From assembly GCA_030549335.1 (NCBI GenBank), contig CM060190.1, positions 65,672,118 to 65,736,117 of the forward strand: 64,000 nucleotides of DNA. Direction: 5' to 3'. Position 1 is the first letter of the stretch. Each line of letters starts with the position of its first letter. Below, piece after piece: positions 35,560-47,417 of the stretch. This stretch comes from Pontederia crassipes. Lineage: Eukaryota > Streptophyta > Magnoliopsida > Commelinales > Pontederiaceae. Both the position numbers and the translations under genes were made by a program. The notes under the pieces were generated by a model. That model saw only the letters and a list, made by a program, of their open reading frames with translations. It ran no database searches and had not been told where the DNA came from.

Positions 35560-38500
35560 AGGTAATATAAGTACAAATCTAATTTAACTTTTTTAGAAAA
35601 TAAAAAATATCTTATAATAGTTTGTTATATAAGGTAACAAAATTAAATTAAATTATAATTTATAATTTAATCTTCTTTTAAAAAATGATTTGTTATTTTC
35701 AGAATTTTAAAAACTTAAAATAAATAATTTAATCTGACTCAAATTAATACTAATGTATCCTTTTTAAAGTTGAGTATGATTAAAATAAATAAGATTTTAT
35801 TCCTAAAATATAATATGAAAGTGAATAATAATTCCTCTGTAAAAGATATATGTTATCTTCAGAATTTAAACATAACTTAAAATAACTAATACAATTTGTG
35901 TCCATTTATGATTAATAAATTTTCAATGATTAAAATAAATAATATTTTCCTTCTAAAAGATAATATGCAAGTAAATAATCATTTATATTTAAGAGTAATT
36001 TCTATTTTTCGGAATTAACAAATAATTTAAAATAAATAATTCAATTGGAGTCAAATTAAGGTTAATACTTTTTATCAATTAGAGTACAATTACAAGCAAA
36101 ATTATTTTTTTTAATTTTTTTATTTTCGGAATGAAAAAATAATTCAATTTGAAACAAATTAAGATTAATATTTTCCTTTTATCAAATTGAGTATGGTTAA
36201 AATAAAATATTAATTCTTTCTAAAAGATAATACGCAAGTAAATAATAATTCCTATTTAAAAGTAATTTATTATCTTGGGAATTAAAAAGTTCAAAATAAA
36301 TAAATCAATCTGATTCAAATTAATATTAATATTTACTTTTTGTATCAATTTGAGTATGACCAAAATATCTGATAATTGTTTGTTATATAAGATAACAAAA
36401 ACTGAATATTAGATTTATGAGCATATTTTGATTAGAAGTAGATTGTTTTTAGTTTAAAGTAAATAATATATTCTTTTTAAAACATAATGTACAAGTAAAA
36501 ACAATTATTTTCTTAAAGATAACTTATCATTTTCAGAAAAAAATAATTTAAAATAAATAATTTAATTTTGGTCAAATTATTATTAATATTTTGCTTTAAC
36601 CAACTTGAGTGTTACTAAAATAAATATTTTTTTCCAAATGATAATATGCAAGTAAATAATAATTAGTTCTTTAAAAATAATTTGTTAATTTCATAATTGA
36701 AATAATTTAAAATAAATAATTGAATTTACCTCAAATTATGATTAATATTTCCTTCCTAAAATTGAGTATGTTTTAAATAACTAATATTTCTTTATGAAAG
36801 ATAATATGCAAGTGAATAATAATTCATATTTACAAGAATATTTATTGTTTTTAATTTAAAATAAATAGCTTAATTTTAGTCAAATAAAGATTACTCTATC
36901 CTTTTTTCATATATTTGAGTATGATTGAAATAAACAATATATTACTTATAAAAGATAAAATGCAAGTAAATAATAGTTTCCATTTAAGAGATTACTTGTT
37001 ATTTTCGAAATTATTAAATAATTCAAAATGAAAAAATCAATTTGAGTCAAATTAATATTAATCTTTCATTTTTATTAACTATTAGAATAAATAATATTCC
37101 CTTTCTAAAAGGTAATGCAAAAAATATGATACAATAAATAATGTGTATTTTTAAAGAAATAATGTATTATTTTTCGGGAATAAGTTAATATATATATAAT
37201 CAAATATTTTTTAATAAAAAAATTTAAATTATCTTATAATAAAAAGGTAAAATAAACTTAAATTTATGAGAATATTTTGATTATAAGCATATTCCTTTTA
37301 GTATGATTAAAATAAATAATATTTATTCTTAACAGATAATGCAGAGATAGACATAATTTCTTTTTTAAAATATAAATTATTTTTTGAGTGTTATTGAAAC
37401 AAATAATATTTTCTTTATTAAAGACCATAAGAAAGTAAATAATAATTTATTTTAAATATAATTTGTTACTTTCAGAATAAAAAAATAAATGAAAACAAAT
37501 AATTCAATTTAAGTCAAATTAAGATTAAGCTTAATTTCTTTCAACAAATTGGGTATGATAAAAATAAATAATATTTTCTTTCTAAAAGATAGTATGCATT
37601 TAATTTGTAATTTCTATTTAAGAGATGATTTTTTATTTTCGAAATGATTAAATAATTCATTTTGAGTTAAAATAAATCTTTCAATTTTTTTTCAACTTGG
37701 TTATGATTAAAATAAATAATATTAACCTTTTAAATGGTAATACATAAAATATAATATATAATATATAATTTTTAAAAATTAAGTATTATTTTCGGGTATA
37801 AGGTAATATATATGCAAGTATAATTTAAAATTTTCAGAAATTTTAAATTATCTTATAATAATTTGTGAACAAGGTAATAAAAATAAAATAAGCTTAAATT
37901 TATGAGAATATCTTGAATATAAGCATATTCTTTTTAGTATTATTAAAATAAATAATATTTTTGTTCTAAAAGATAATATGCAAGTTAGTTAAAATTTCCT
38001 TATAAAATATTATTTTTATTTCATAATTAAAAAAATAATTGGAATGAAATAATTCAATCTGAGTCAAATTAAGATTCATCTTTCCTTTTTTATATGATGA
38101 AAATAATAATATTTTTCTTAAAGATAATGTACACCTATATATTATTTCTTGTTTTAAAAAGTTTCTTATTTCTAAAAACAAAAATTGTAATATTTCTTTT
38201 TTTTATCAATTTGAGTATGATTAAAATAAATAATATTTCATTATTTTTTTTATTAAATAAATAATATTTCCTTTCTAAAAGGCAATATACCAGTATAATA
38301 AAAAATAATCTTTCATTTTTAAAGATATATGTATTAGTTTTGTGGATTAAAAAAATTAAGGCAATGAATTGAATTGATTCGAATCATTTAAAATTAAGAA
38401 TTCAATTTAAGTTCAGTTAAGACGAATCTTTCCTTATATTTTCTTTTTCGAAGATAATAAATATCTTATAATCGTTTGCTGTATAACGTAACAAAAAATA

Positions 38501-38860
38501 AAAGAAGATTAAACATTTTTTGGTATGATTAAAATAAAAGTTTTCCTTTATTAAAAAAACAATGCACAAAATAATATTTCCTAATTTTTTTTAATTAAAT
38601 TAATTTGGAAAAAAATCAATTTTAGTCCAGTTATGATTAAATCTTTCAATTGTGGAAGACGGAGAACTATAATAAAATAAGTAATATTTAACTTTTCGAA
38701 AATATATTATTTCAGAAATTGACGTAAAATGAACCAATCTGATTTAAATATATCGTAGTAGTATAATGAAATAAATAATATTTTTAATTTAAAAAGATAA
38801 CGAATTTTTTTCCATAAAAATGATTTAAAATTTAAGAAATTGAGTTATCATTTTTTGTGC
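35560..38860. repeat. AT-rich degenerate tandem array, roughly 155-bp spacing, with a longer period
   Basis: A motif GAGTATGATTAAAATAAATA-like, followed by CTTTCTAAAAGATAATATGC-like, AAGTAAATAATAATT and TTCAATTTGAGTCAAATTAA-like words, recurs near 35775, 35926, 36083, 36189, 36607, 36763, 36916, 37076, 37300, 37551, 37699, 37934, 38095, 38211 and 38520. It is often 150-165 bp apart. A second motif (TATCTTATAATAATTTGTTA-like, then GGTAACAAAA and TTTATGAGAATATTTTGAT) recurs only near 35610, 36362, 37225, 37850 and 38462. No ORF of note. The array ends just before the LTR element at 38867. Positions are by eye. Confidence 0.8.
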
Positions 38861-38866
38861 TGCATG

Positions 38867-39482
38867 TGTCACGGGGCGTTTTCCGTGACAAGAAGCGTGA
38901 AGCCTCTCAACTTATAGCTTTCGATCGCTCAGCGTCGAAACCATGGAACACGTGCAGTCGTCCCGCATTCTATAATATTGTGGAGTACCGAGTTATCCGC
39001 CCTTAGGGCATTTATCTTGTAAGGTCGTCCTTATGAATGCCCAAATAGGTGACATTCTCGTAGGGTACGTTTTTTGCATCTTCAATATGTAATAAGAGTC
39101 ATAGGCCTACGATACACTGGAAGGAGTTCAGTAGTACCTTTCGATGCTCAATATGTTATGTTTCATCATATTTAATACAAGTAAGATTTTCTTTAATTCT
39201 AGTGTTATAACCTTGAGCGTGGGGTGGCAACCCACATCGGTGTCCCTTCGAACTTTAAGCGCCCAAGCGCCTGCATTTGTGCCGCAACGCGCTAATGTCA
39301 CGGTCCCATGACGAGTAGTCCAACACTTTAATCATGTCCGTGATTGAATGCCTATAAGAGCGACTCTCGACATAATCGTCTCGAACATAAAACTTCCGCT
39401 GCAAACTCAAAACAGGCTTGGCTAGGTGTCTATCCGTCTAGTCGTCGCACATGGTCTAGTGTCCGAGAATAACATCATGACA
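38867..39482 (+). repeat. 5' LTR
   Basis: 616 bp. Its first 24 bases form a perfect 8-bp inverted repeat (TGTCACGG ... CCGTGACA), a potential hairpin at the element end. It aligns with the right LTR, which carries two extra segments (near 42377 and 42738) and numerous substitutions, so the element is not recent. Confidence 0.92.
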
Positions 39483-39484
39483 AG

Positions 39485-39496
39485 TGGTATCAGTGC
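39485..39496 (+). other. Primer-binding site (initiator-Met tRNA type)
   Basis: TGGTATCAGTGC lies two bases past the 5' LTR. One mismatch to the common plant Met-type site. Confidence 0.85.
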
Positions 39497-42333
39497 AGTT
39501 TTTCTTGCTCGGATTACCCGGCGATGATGACTCGCTTATGTCATCGCAACGTGCACTGGCGTAGGAAAAATGCTTTCGGTCAAAAACTCCATCACACCCA
39601 GGTGCACTGATACCGTGGTCTTTGATCATGGACGCAAACGAGAAATGCATGACAAGCTTCCTCGTCGTACGCCCAGTCGTGCCCCGCAGTATATTCCTCA
39701 TACACCCGTGTCATGTCAAGAAACGTCCGTCGTGCATTAGGATGGCGGACAGATTGTCCTGTCTAATTGGGACAGTCATGCGTCGCTCACTCGAGTAGAT
39801 CAACCACCCCAAGTATACAGTCGGGAATGTTGAAGTGTTGCGCTGCGTCAAGAGTGGTCATATGCTTCGCATGATGGTCTTGCGCTACCCATACCATGGG
39901 GTCGCTTACACAAACGTCGTGTAACTCGGATGACCCGTGTCACATTCAGGAACTGTCGATCATGCACTATCGTGACGACCTGACGCTGTTCAGTATTTCA
40001 TGACGTCGCATCGCATGCCTAGTCATGCAATATGAAGTGCACAATCGCTTCACGGGAGAAGTTGGCTCAAGTTGCTGTCACGCCACGATGACTTTTATAA
40101 GATGGAGCAAAACGTTGATTACTTGCAAACACTTAGGGACGAGCTGCCAACCTTGCCTGGCTCGTCAAGTGTCGCACCGCAAGCGACGTGATATCATCCA
40201 TCAAGGGTTGGGATGAACCTACTACCTGCCAATGCAAATCGACACCCCAATTCAACGATCAATTTGGCAAATGGTATGAGGGCCAAGCATCGAGCATCGA
40301 CGAACCTTGGCATGTTGCTGTCAAGCGTTCCGTCGCCAACCGAAGGAATGAGTACCCTTTCCTCTCGGACAATGCCTCGAGTAATCGAAGCGACATCCAA
40401 GGATCGCAATCCGAAAGTTTCGAAGGACGCACTGACGATGTCGTCTCATCGAATGGAGATGGAGGTGTCGTTGGGAACTCAAGCCACGAGTTCACCAATC
40501 GCAATCCGCTTACCCAAGCGGAGCGTCATCGTGAACACCCTCATGGTTCGTTGAAGATCCGGAATGACTATTCTTTCACAAGGATCAGCTGCCCTGTGGA
40601 CAAGTATGTCAAAGGCGCATGATCCCTGCCGACAAGCGCAATGGCATCACTTCGTCCAAGTTGCGGACAGACGAGCATCTAAGGTGCATCCTCTTCATGA
40701 ACGAGCACAACGATCTCGCCCCGTCCATAACCCAAAGATGTTGCCTAAGCTTCAAAGGAGGTCCCATGATCGAAATAAGGCATATCCCAAAAAACCTGCA
40801 ATATGTGGCAAGCTCAGGATGGTGTTGCCATCGTGACAATGTGGAATGTGGCAAGTATGCATCCCATTGAGACATGTGATAGAGGAAGTGACAGCTCATC
40901 AATTATGTAAGCCCTGACAAATTAGAACTAGAGGTCAAGATCGCTTTATTCAGCATCGGCCAGATGTGCATGTTGAAGGAGGATGTGACAGATATCACCG
41001 AGCTCTGCTTACAGTGTTCGCAGAAGGAGAAGACCCAGTGTTAGTGCTCTTCAAGCAGAGGGGTTGAAGCTTTGGACTAGGACGGAATTGGAACGATAGG
41101 ATCGCCCAACCTCCGCTCGCTAGTCTCCGCTGCCAAGACGTTCATGCCAGGACATGTGTCATACCATCAAAGCCCTTGGGCAAAGGCAATGGTAGAGGAG
41201 AGAATTTCAAGTCGCAAAGAGGAAGCTATTATGCTAAAAACAAAAATAGTCCATCGAAGCAGGAGAATCGAGTTGAACCACAAGAATGTAGGGAGACTCC
41301 CGTCGCTCACTATAGCGACTTGAAGTGGACAAGGTAGAGAATGTCATATATGAGAACCTTGCTCTACCTCAAACCATCGAAATATCAGATGACCGCCAAG
41401 GGTAAGGCGACCCCGCACTCGACACTCGACGGATGAAGAACTCCACGTTGCAGCCATCTTCAACTTAGAGACAGTGAGTTGAACTACGAGGGAACGTGGG
41501 GAGACTCTCATCGCCCACTATGGTGACTCGAAATGAACAAGGCATGGATTGTTACATCAAAGAACATTGTCCCGCCTCAAGACCGTCAAAACATCAAGTG
41601 ATCACCAAGAAGGAGGTGGTCCTGGGCTCTTCACTCGGCAGAGGAATGGAAGACTCTACGTTGCAAATGGTTGCAACATAGAGACGTTGAGTCAAGCCCA
41701 CAAAGAAACCTAAAGCACCCGAAACAGATAAGTTGCAAATGTCTTCATCGAAGAGCTTGTGCTATTTCAAGCCGTCGTAATTCCAAAACGACCATCGAGG
41801 GTGAGATGGTCCTGTACTTTGCATTCGATGAAAGGGAGACCTTATGTTGCGATCACCCGCAACATAAAGGCATTGAGTCAAGTCATACAGGTCGAATGGC
41901 GAGACTCTTCATCATGTTCTGCACGATCCTGGAGCAACTCTTTTCCGAACTATTCCTGAAGGCATATAAGGGTTGTTTCACCCCAAAGAAGCCAAACCAC
42001 ACAAGTTGACGCTGCGCAAGTCGAAGAGAAATGAAGCCAACAAAGATTTGATGGACGGATAATTGCTTGATGAAGTCAGACTGCACATGGCGGACTCCAC
42101 TGGCGCTGCACAAGTGATGACCCCAAATTGGATGAAAGATGAGCAAGCGAAGCAGACCTGAAGGAGTAGTCCTCAGCGAGACCCCAAGGAGCACTGCGCG
42201 ATGCTAGTGAAGTAGAAGTCAAGGCAAAGAAGGCAGAATTGAATGAGACAAGCGAAGTCAAGACTGGAGATGAGGGCCCCGAGGAAGCCTGGACAACGGC
42301 GTCGAGGGCGTCGCCGACTTTAGTGGGAGAGAA

Positions 42334-43000
42334 TGTCACGGGATGTTTTTTCGTGACACGAAGTGTGAAGCCTCGCGGCATCAATGCCGCTCAACTTATA
42401 GCTCTCGGTCGCTCAGCGTCGAAACTATAGAATACATGCAGTCGCCTCACACTGTGTAATATTACGGAGTACTAAGTTATTTGTCCTTAGGGCATTTATG
42501 TTGTAAGGCCGTCCTTATGAATGGTCAAGTAGGTGACGTTCCCGTAGGGTACGTTTTTTACATCTTCAATATGTAATAAGACTCATATACCTACGGTACA
42601 CTGGGAGGAGTTCACTAGTGCCTTCCGATGCCCAATTGTATGTTATATTTCATTATATTTAATACAATTAAGATTTCCTTTAATTCTATGTTATGGCCTT
42701 GAGCGTGGGGTGGCAACCCACATCGGTGTTCCTTCGTGACGTTTCGTGATACTTCGGTTGCCCCTTCGGACTTTAAGCGCCCAAGCGCCTGCATTGGTGC
42801 CGCAACGCGCTAATGCCACGGTCCCATGACGAGTAGTCCAACACTATAGTCATGTCCGTGATTGAATACCTATAAGAGCGACTCTCGGCATAGTCATATC
42901 GAACATAAAACTTTCATTGCAAATTCAAAACAGGCTTGGCTATGTGCCAATCCGTCTAGTCGCCGCATGTAGTCTAGTGTTCGAGAATGACCTCGTGACA
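42334..43000 (+). repeat. 3' LTR
   Basis: 667 bp, starting TGTCACGGGATG and ending CCTCGTGACA, preceded by the purine tract at 42322-42333. It shares the segments GAGCGTGGGGTGGCAACCCA and ATGACGAGTAGTCCAACACT with the left LTR. Confidence 0.92.
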
Positions 43001-43555
43001 CACGCTCAACGTCATTGGATATGCGCTACTTATGGAAACTTATTTCTAATTAGCTCATTACTGCTACGTACAAGCAAATATTTTTGTTCGGAGAGTATTT
43101 AATTAGCTCTTCCGATAAGAGTAATAAAATACTTTTTTTTACTATCGTGATTGATCGGTATTCATATCTATTTACACTCGACTAATTCTTTGTTCGGACG
43201 AGAGTAGTATGAATAAACCATGGCCAAAATGATGATTCTAAATATCGAACATGTGACTAGTAGTACCTAACGATTCAAAAACACAACTCTGCCATCAAAT
43301 TGTGTTAGTCATCCTTATTTAGAACAATAAAATTAATTGATGAGTTAGTAATGTGTGAGGCTCGACCCGGTAAACTCGGAAATCTGACCCGACCCTTGGT
43401 CGGGTCAGGTTTGGATTGGAAATTCCAACTCGAGTTGACCAACTCGACCCGATGGATCCAGTTTTTTCTTTTTTATTTTAAATGATTTTTAAGTTAATTT
43501 AATAATTTTATATCATTTAATTTTTAAAAAAATATAAAATAAACTCTTTTAAATG
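43001..43555. other. Intergenic DNA with CGACCCGG-type motifs
   Basis: Bases 43353-43455 are rich in CGACCCGG and CGGGTCAGG words resembling ends of the small elements nearby. Similar words recur after the next element at 44083-44180, so 43350-44190 may be an older element split by the insertion at 43564. Clear terminal repeats for that outer element are not visible. Confidence 0.45.
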
Positions 43556-44081
43556 CAACAAAGTAGGGGTGTTCACCGGGTCGGATCGAGTCGGTGAATC
43601 CGATGACCCGATCCAACCGACCTAGGTTGGGTCAAGTCGAGTCACTAGTCGTGGGTCGGGTTGAGTCATTGGTCTGGTCAGATCCGATCCGACCCAACGC
43701 GAACGCGAAGGGTGGTTGGGTCGGATACTTGTTGGGAAATCTCAATTCAAGCGAATTCGACCCCGACTCGAAGATCCGACCATTTGTTTATTTTTTAAAT
43801 TTTTTTACATTTTAAAATTAATTTTAAGCCTACATTCAATATAAAATGTTAAAAGATATTAAAATAAAATGTTTTAAGTACAAAAATAATATTTAAATAT
43901 TTGGAAAATATATTATATACTTTAAAATAAATGTTAAATAATATTTTTATATTAAATAATATAAAAATAATAAGAAAAAATAAAAAAATTGGTGGTTAGG
44001 TAACTCGACCACTCAACCCGAGTCGGATTAGATCGGATTTGCCTCTTTCCGACTCGACCCGTGAACACTCCTATAACAAGA
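43556..44081. mobile_element. hAT-like MITE, about 510 bp
   Basis: It spans 43564-44073. The left end TAGGGGTGTTCACCGGGTCG pairs with the inverse of the right end (reads TAGGAGTGTTCACGGGTCG). Flanking words CAACAAAG and TAACAAGA share AACAA, an imperfect 8-bp duplication. The interior is AT-rich. Confidence 0.72.
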
Positions 44082-46206
44082 TAATCTGACCAAGCGACTC
44101 GACTCGATCCGGCTTGGCTGTGATCATGTTGGGTCAGGTCACAACATGATAAATGAAAGGATCCGAGGTTTGATCGGTTCGAATTTATTCACTGATGAAA
44201 ACACTGTTTTTTTAATTTTTACTCCACGTATTTATTATTTTTTAAAATATGGAATAAGTCTCATTGCGATGATGGAGGGATCTGGTGGGTCCGTTTCAGA
44301 CTATTGATTGAAAATAAGTCCGTTTTTTTTTCATCAGAAGAGAATATAATATGTATCTTTTTTTACTATAAGCAATAAAACAAGTGCACGCTGTATATGA
44401 GAATGTATCATATTTTATTTATAATTTTACATATCTTTAGCCACGTGCAAAATCATTTAACTATTAGTAATCAATTTGATTTATTGTCATTTTAACTTTA
44501 ATTTGGACCCGGAATCATTTTTATCAGTGATCAATTACATGTTAATGGCCATGATACTTATAACGATATTTGATAACAATACCCATCATCACTTTAATCA
44601 CAATGGCTGCATATTCTATTACAAATATTAACTATTTTTCAGCAATCACTTGTATGTTCCTTTTTTTTTACCCATTCAAGACTCTATATTAAAAATTATT
44701 ATATATGGCCGATCAAAGTTGGATGAAGAGTATGCTAATATTTCATAAATCTAATGTTTGACTAACTTTCGTTTATGACATTTAATCCAACTAGGCCTAG
44801 GGGGGGATTGTTGATCCTGCAGCCTATAGATGTTAATCCATCAACAAGTTCATTAATACTTTCATTTCTCTTATTAGTCTATTTTACGAAGTTAACGATT
44901 TAATTAGAGGATAAAGATTTGAATAAAAAATAACGATTAACTATCAAAGGATAACAAAATGTTTATAAATTTTTTAAAAATTATTTGTTAAGCATAGAGA
45001 TTAAATTAGTGTATTATTAACAATGGCAAAAATAATATAATTCACTGTCGTTCTTATACGTATCATATTTATGATAATTAATTTATAATAATTTATTTTA
45101 AATAGTAATACTTTATAAAATGTTATTTTAATATAAAAGATTTTTTTTAAAAATATTTTAATTGTAAGTAAAATTAAAGATGAGATACATTAAAATAAAA
45201 ATAATATACGATATTTAATAACTAAATAAGGTTTTATTAAAAAAAATAAAAATAAAATAAGAATAAAATATGAAATTGTTAATTTTATACTTTATAAGTT
45301 AGTGAGAATAGATATTGTGTTCAAAGCTTTAAACCTTATTTAAAAAAATATATATTTAACAAACTCTATTCAATACTCTATTTTTTTACAGGTTAAATGA
45401 TGCCGAAATGCCATAGGCTTGAGTTTTGATTTGATGCATGTTTTTCAATTTATTTGTATCTTTGTTACTAATATAAATGCATGTTATTTTTTCTAAATAT
45501 GTACCAGCATTAATAATCTATCTAATTTAGCGCGTCGACAGAGTTCAATTCCGACTCTGGTGTTAAAAAAGTATTTGATTAATTAGTCGTCCATCATGAT
45601 GTTTTAGGCTAGAGAAAAATTGAGTATTAAGATTATAGTTGAGAAGAAATTAAGCATTTGATTTAATGTAATTGAGAAGAAATAATGTTTGCCTATTATT
45701 GATCGTCGATATTTGATTGTCATTAGCTTTACAAAAATAATTACGCGAAATTTCATCCAAATCAAGACTGTTTAGAAGAGAGAGAAACACACACATGACA
45801 ATACAAGATTTATAAATTCATCGTAAATTACTTAGACGGTGACTTTGGAATGTTTAATAATAAGGAGTTTGTATATAAAATTCTATACAAAACGGATAAC
45901 ATAAATCCTAAAATGAAAACACACGAGACTCTTGTAAAATACTGACGACTTGGTCATTTCTTTATTGTTTAAACGTCTCTCTACAAGATATAGAGCTACA
46001 ACTGAATAAGATTTAAAGTATTATCAGCAAAAATATGTGAAATTAAAAGAAGACCTATAGAGATGATCGATCATATAATACGGTGAACGACTTATATAAA
46101 TATAAATCTTAATATGGAATAATCCACAACTTTCCTGTTTTTGTTTTATCCATATTATTATTAACAAATATAAACCGACAAAGAAGAATGCCACTCATTT
46201 TCCTTG

Positions 46207-46207
<1 letters not shown>

Positions 46208-46240
<33 letters not shown>
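46208..46240. repeat. (AT)n microsatellite
   Basis: About 16 AT units. Confidence 0.92.
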
Positions 46241-46244
<4 letters not shown>

Positions 46245-46347
46245 TTGCAAAAAGGTAAGGTGAAACAAGTCACGCTTCACATCAATATGTAACTACCTCA
46301 TCACTTTTCTTTATTGTCAACCTTCCTTTCGTTTGTCCTTCTTAAAC

Positions 46348-46380
46348 GGAGAGAGAGAGTGAAAGAGAGAGAGAGAGAGA
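46348..46380. repeat. (GA)n microsatellite, interrupted
   Basis: GA run broken once by GTGAA. Confidence 0.9.
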
Positions 46381-46641
46381 ATGCTGTTAAATACTAAGGT
46401 AGACGAAGGAAATAAAAGAACTATATCGAAATTAAGAGAATAACCACTTTTTTTTTAAAAAAAACGTATCTAATTTCGAAATTGGCTAGAAATAGATTAA
46501 TCAGTACATATTGAAAAAAAGGTGATGAAAATGGTAAGTAAACTGACCATATTTTTTTTACTTTTGGAGGAAAGAGAGGAGACACCATGGAAAGATAGTG
46601 GTTTTGTGGCTCTAGCGAGCATCACATGTTGACAAGTTTGG

Positions 46642-47417
46642 CTTCAATCCATGGTTGTTTGGACCGGACCGGACCGGCCGATCCAACCGTCGACCGCCAC
46701 TTGAGATGAGTTTGATTCGATCTTAAAACCGGACTGGCACTTGAACCGTTTTGAACCGATCAAGACCGGTCAAAACCGGATAAAACCGCTGAACCGCCGG
46801 TTTTAGGGCAACCGGCCGGTTCAAATATTAGAAAAAATTGAAAAAATGTGAGCCCACTAAGTTTTGAACTCATGACCTCTTAAACATCATAATGTGTACA
46901 TTCCACTATGCTCTGTTTATTCATTTGAATACTAAGTTATTTTATATTATACAATAATTATCATCACTCATTTATCAAATTATTTTTTTAATAAGAAAAT
47001 TTATAATATTTTTAAATGTCAAATATTAAATATGAAAAAATTAGTTACCTAATTAAATTAAAAAAATAGAAACTACAATAATCTTTCTAGTTTAAGTAAA
47101 TATTAATAGTTGAATTTGGGAAATATAAATTTGTAAATTATAATTGAATACATTAAAATCACATAAAACTCATATTAATAGTTAAATATGTCACATTTGA
47201 TTTCTTAACTTTAATTAAAATGATTTAAATATGTACTTTGATATAAAAATATATTAATTATTGATAAGAATATATAAGTATTATAGTTTATCTTTTTATA
47301 TTATTTTATTAATATTCGGTTCGACCGTCCGGGTTAACCGGTTCGACCGGTCTAACCTGACCCGGAGATCTATCCGGATCGACGTCCGGTCCGGGTCTTA
47401 CAACCTTACTTCAATCC
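46642..47417. mobile_element. TIR element with CCGGACCGG-rich ends, 9-bp duplication
   Basis: It spans about 46651-47408. CTTCAATCC occurs at 46642-46650 and 47409-47417. The left end reads ATGGTTGTTTGGACCGGACC, the right end (reverse complement) TAAGGTTGTAAGACCCGGAC. Dense CCGGTT/AACCGG words occur at both ends and AT-rich DNA in the middle. A 9-bp duplication suggests Mutator type, but hAT cannot be excluded. Confidence 0.75.

Larger units (their letters stand above)
38867..43000 (+). mobile_element. LTR retrotransposon with decayed interior, no intact polymerase genes
   Basis: Two LTRs (38867-39482 and 42334-43000) flank 2.85 kb. Both begin TGTCACGGG and end in TGACA. A primer-binding site TGGTATCAGTGC (39485-39496) lies two bases after the left LTR and matches the initiator-Met type (TGGTATCAGAGC) at 11 of 12. 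A purine tract AGTGGGAGAGAA (42322-42333) precedes the right LTR. The interior has no long ORF and no protease, reverse transcriptase or integrase motif. Around 41040-41180 broken frames resemble a Ty3/gypsy gag piece (KLWTRTELER-like, ASLAAAKTF-like). Flanking 5-mers (GCATG and CACGC) do not match. Confidence 0.92.
44190..46640. other. AT-rich intergenic DNA, no gene recognised
   Basis: No exon-like or transposon-protein sequence. It contains the two microsatellites listed separately. Confidence 0.5.

Noticed and set aside
35560-38860. CRISPR-like array
   Set aside because: The window is plant nuclear DNA. The units are about 155 bp, diverged and very AT-rich, with no constant short repeat and no cas genes.
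40188-40622. 144-codon ORF inside the LTR element as an intact gag
   Set aside because: It shows no gag, zinc-knuckle or protease motif and overlaps other open frames. Only broken gag-like traces are seen further downstream.
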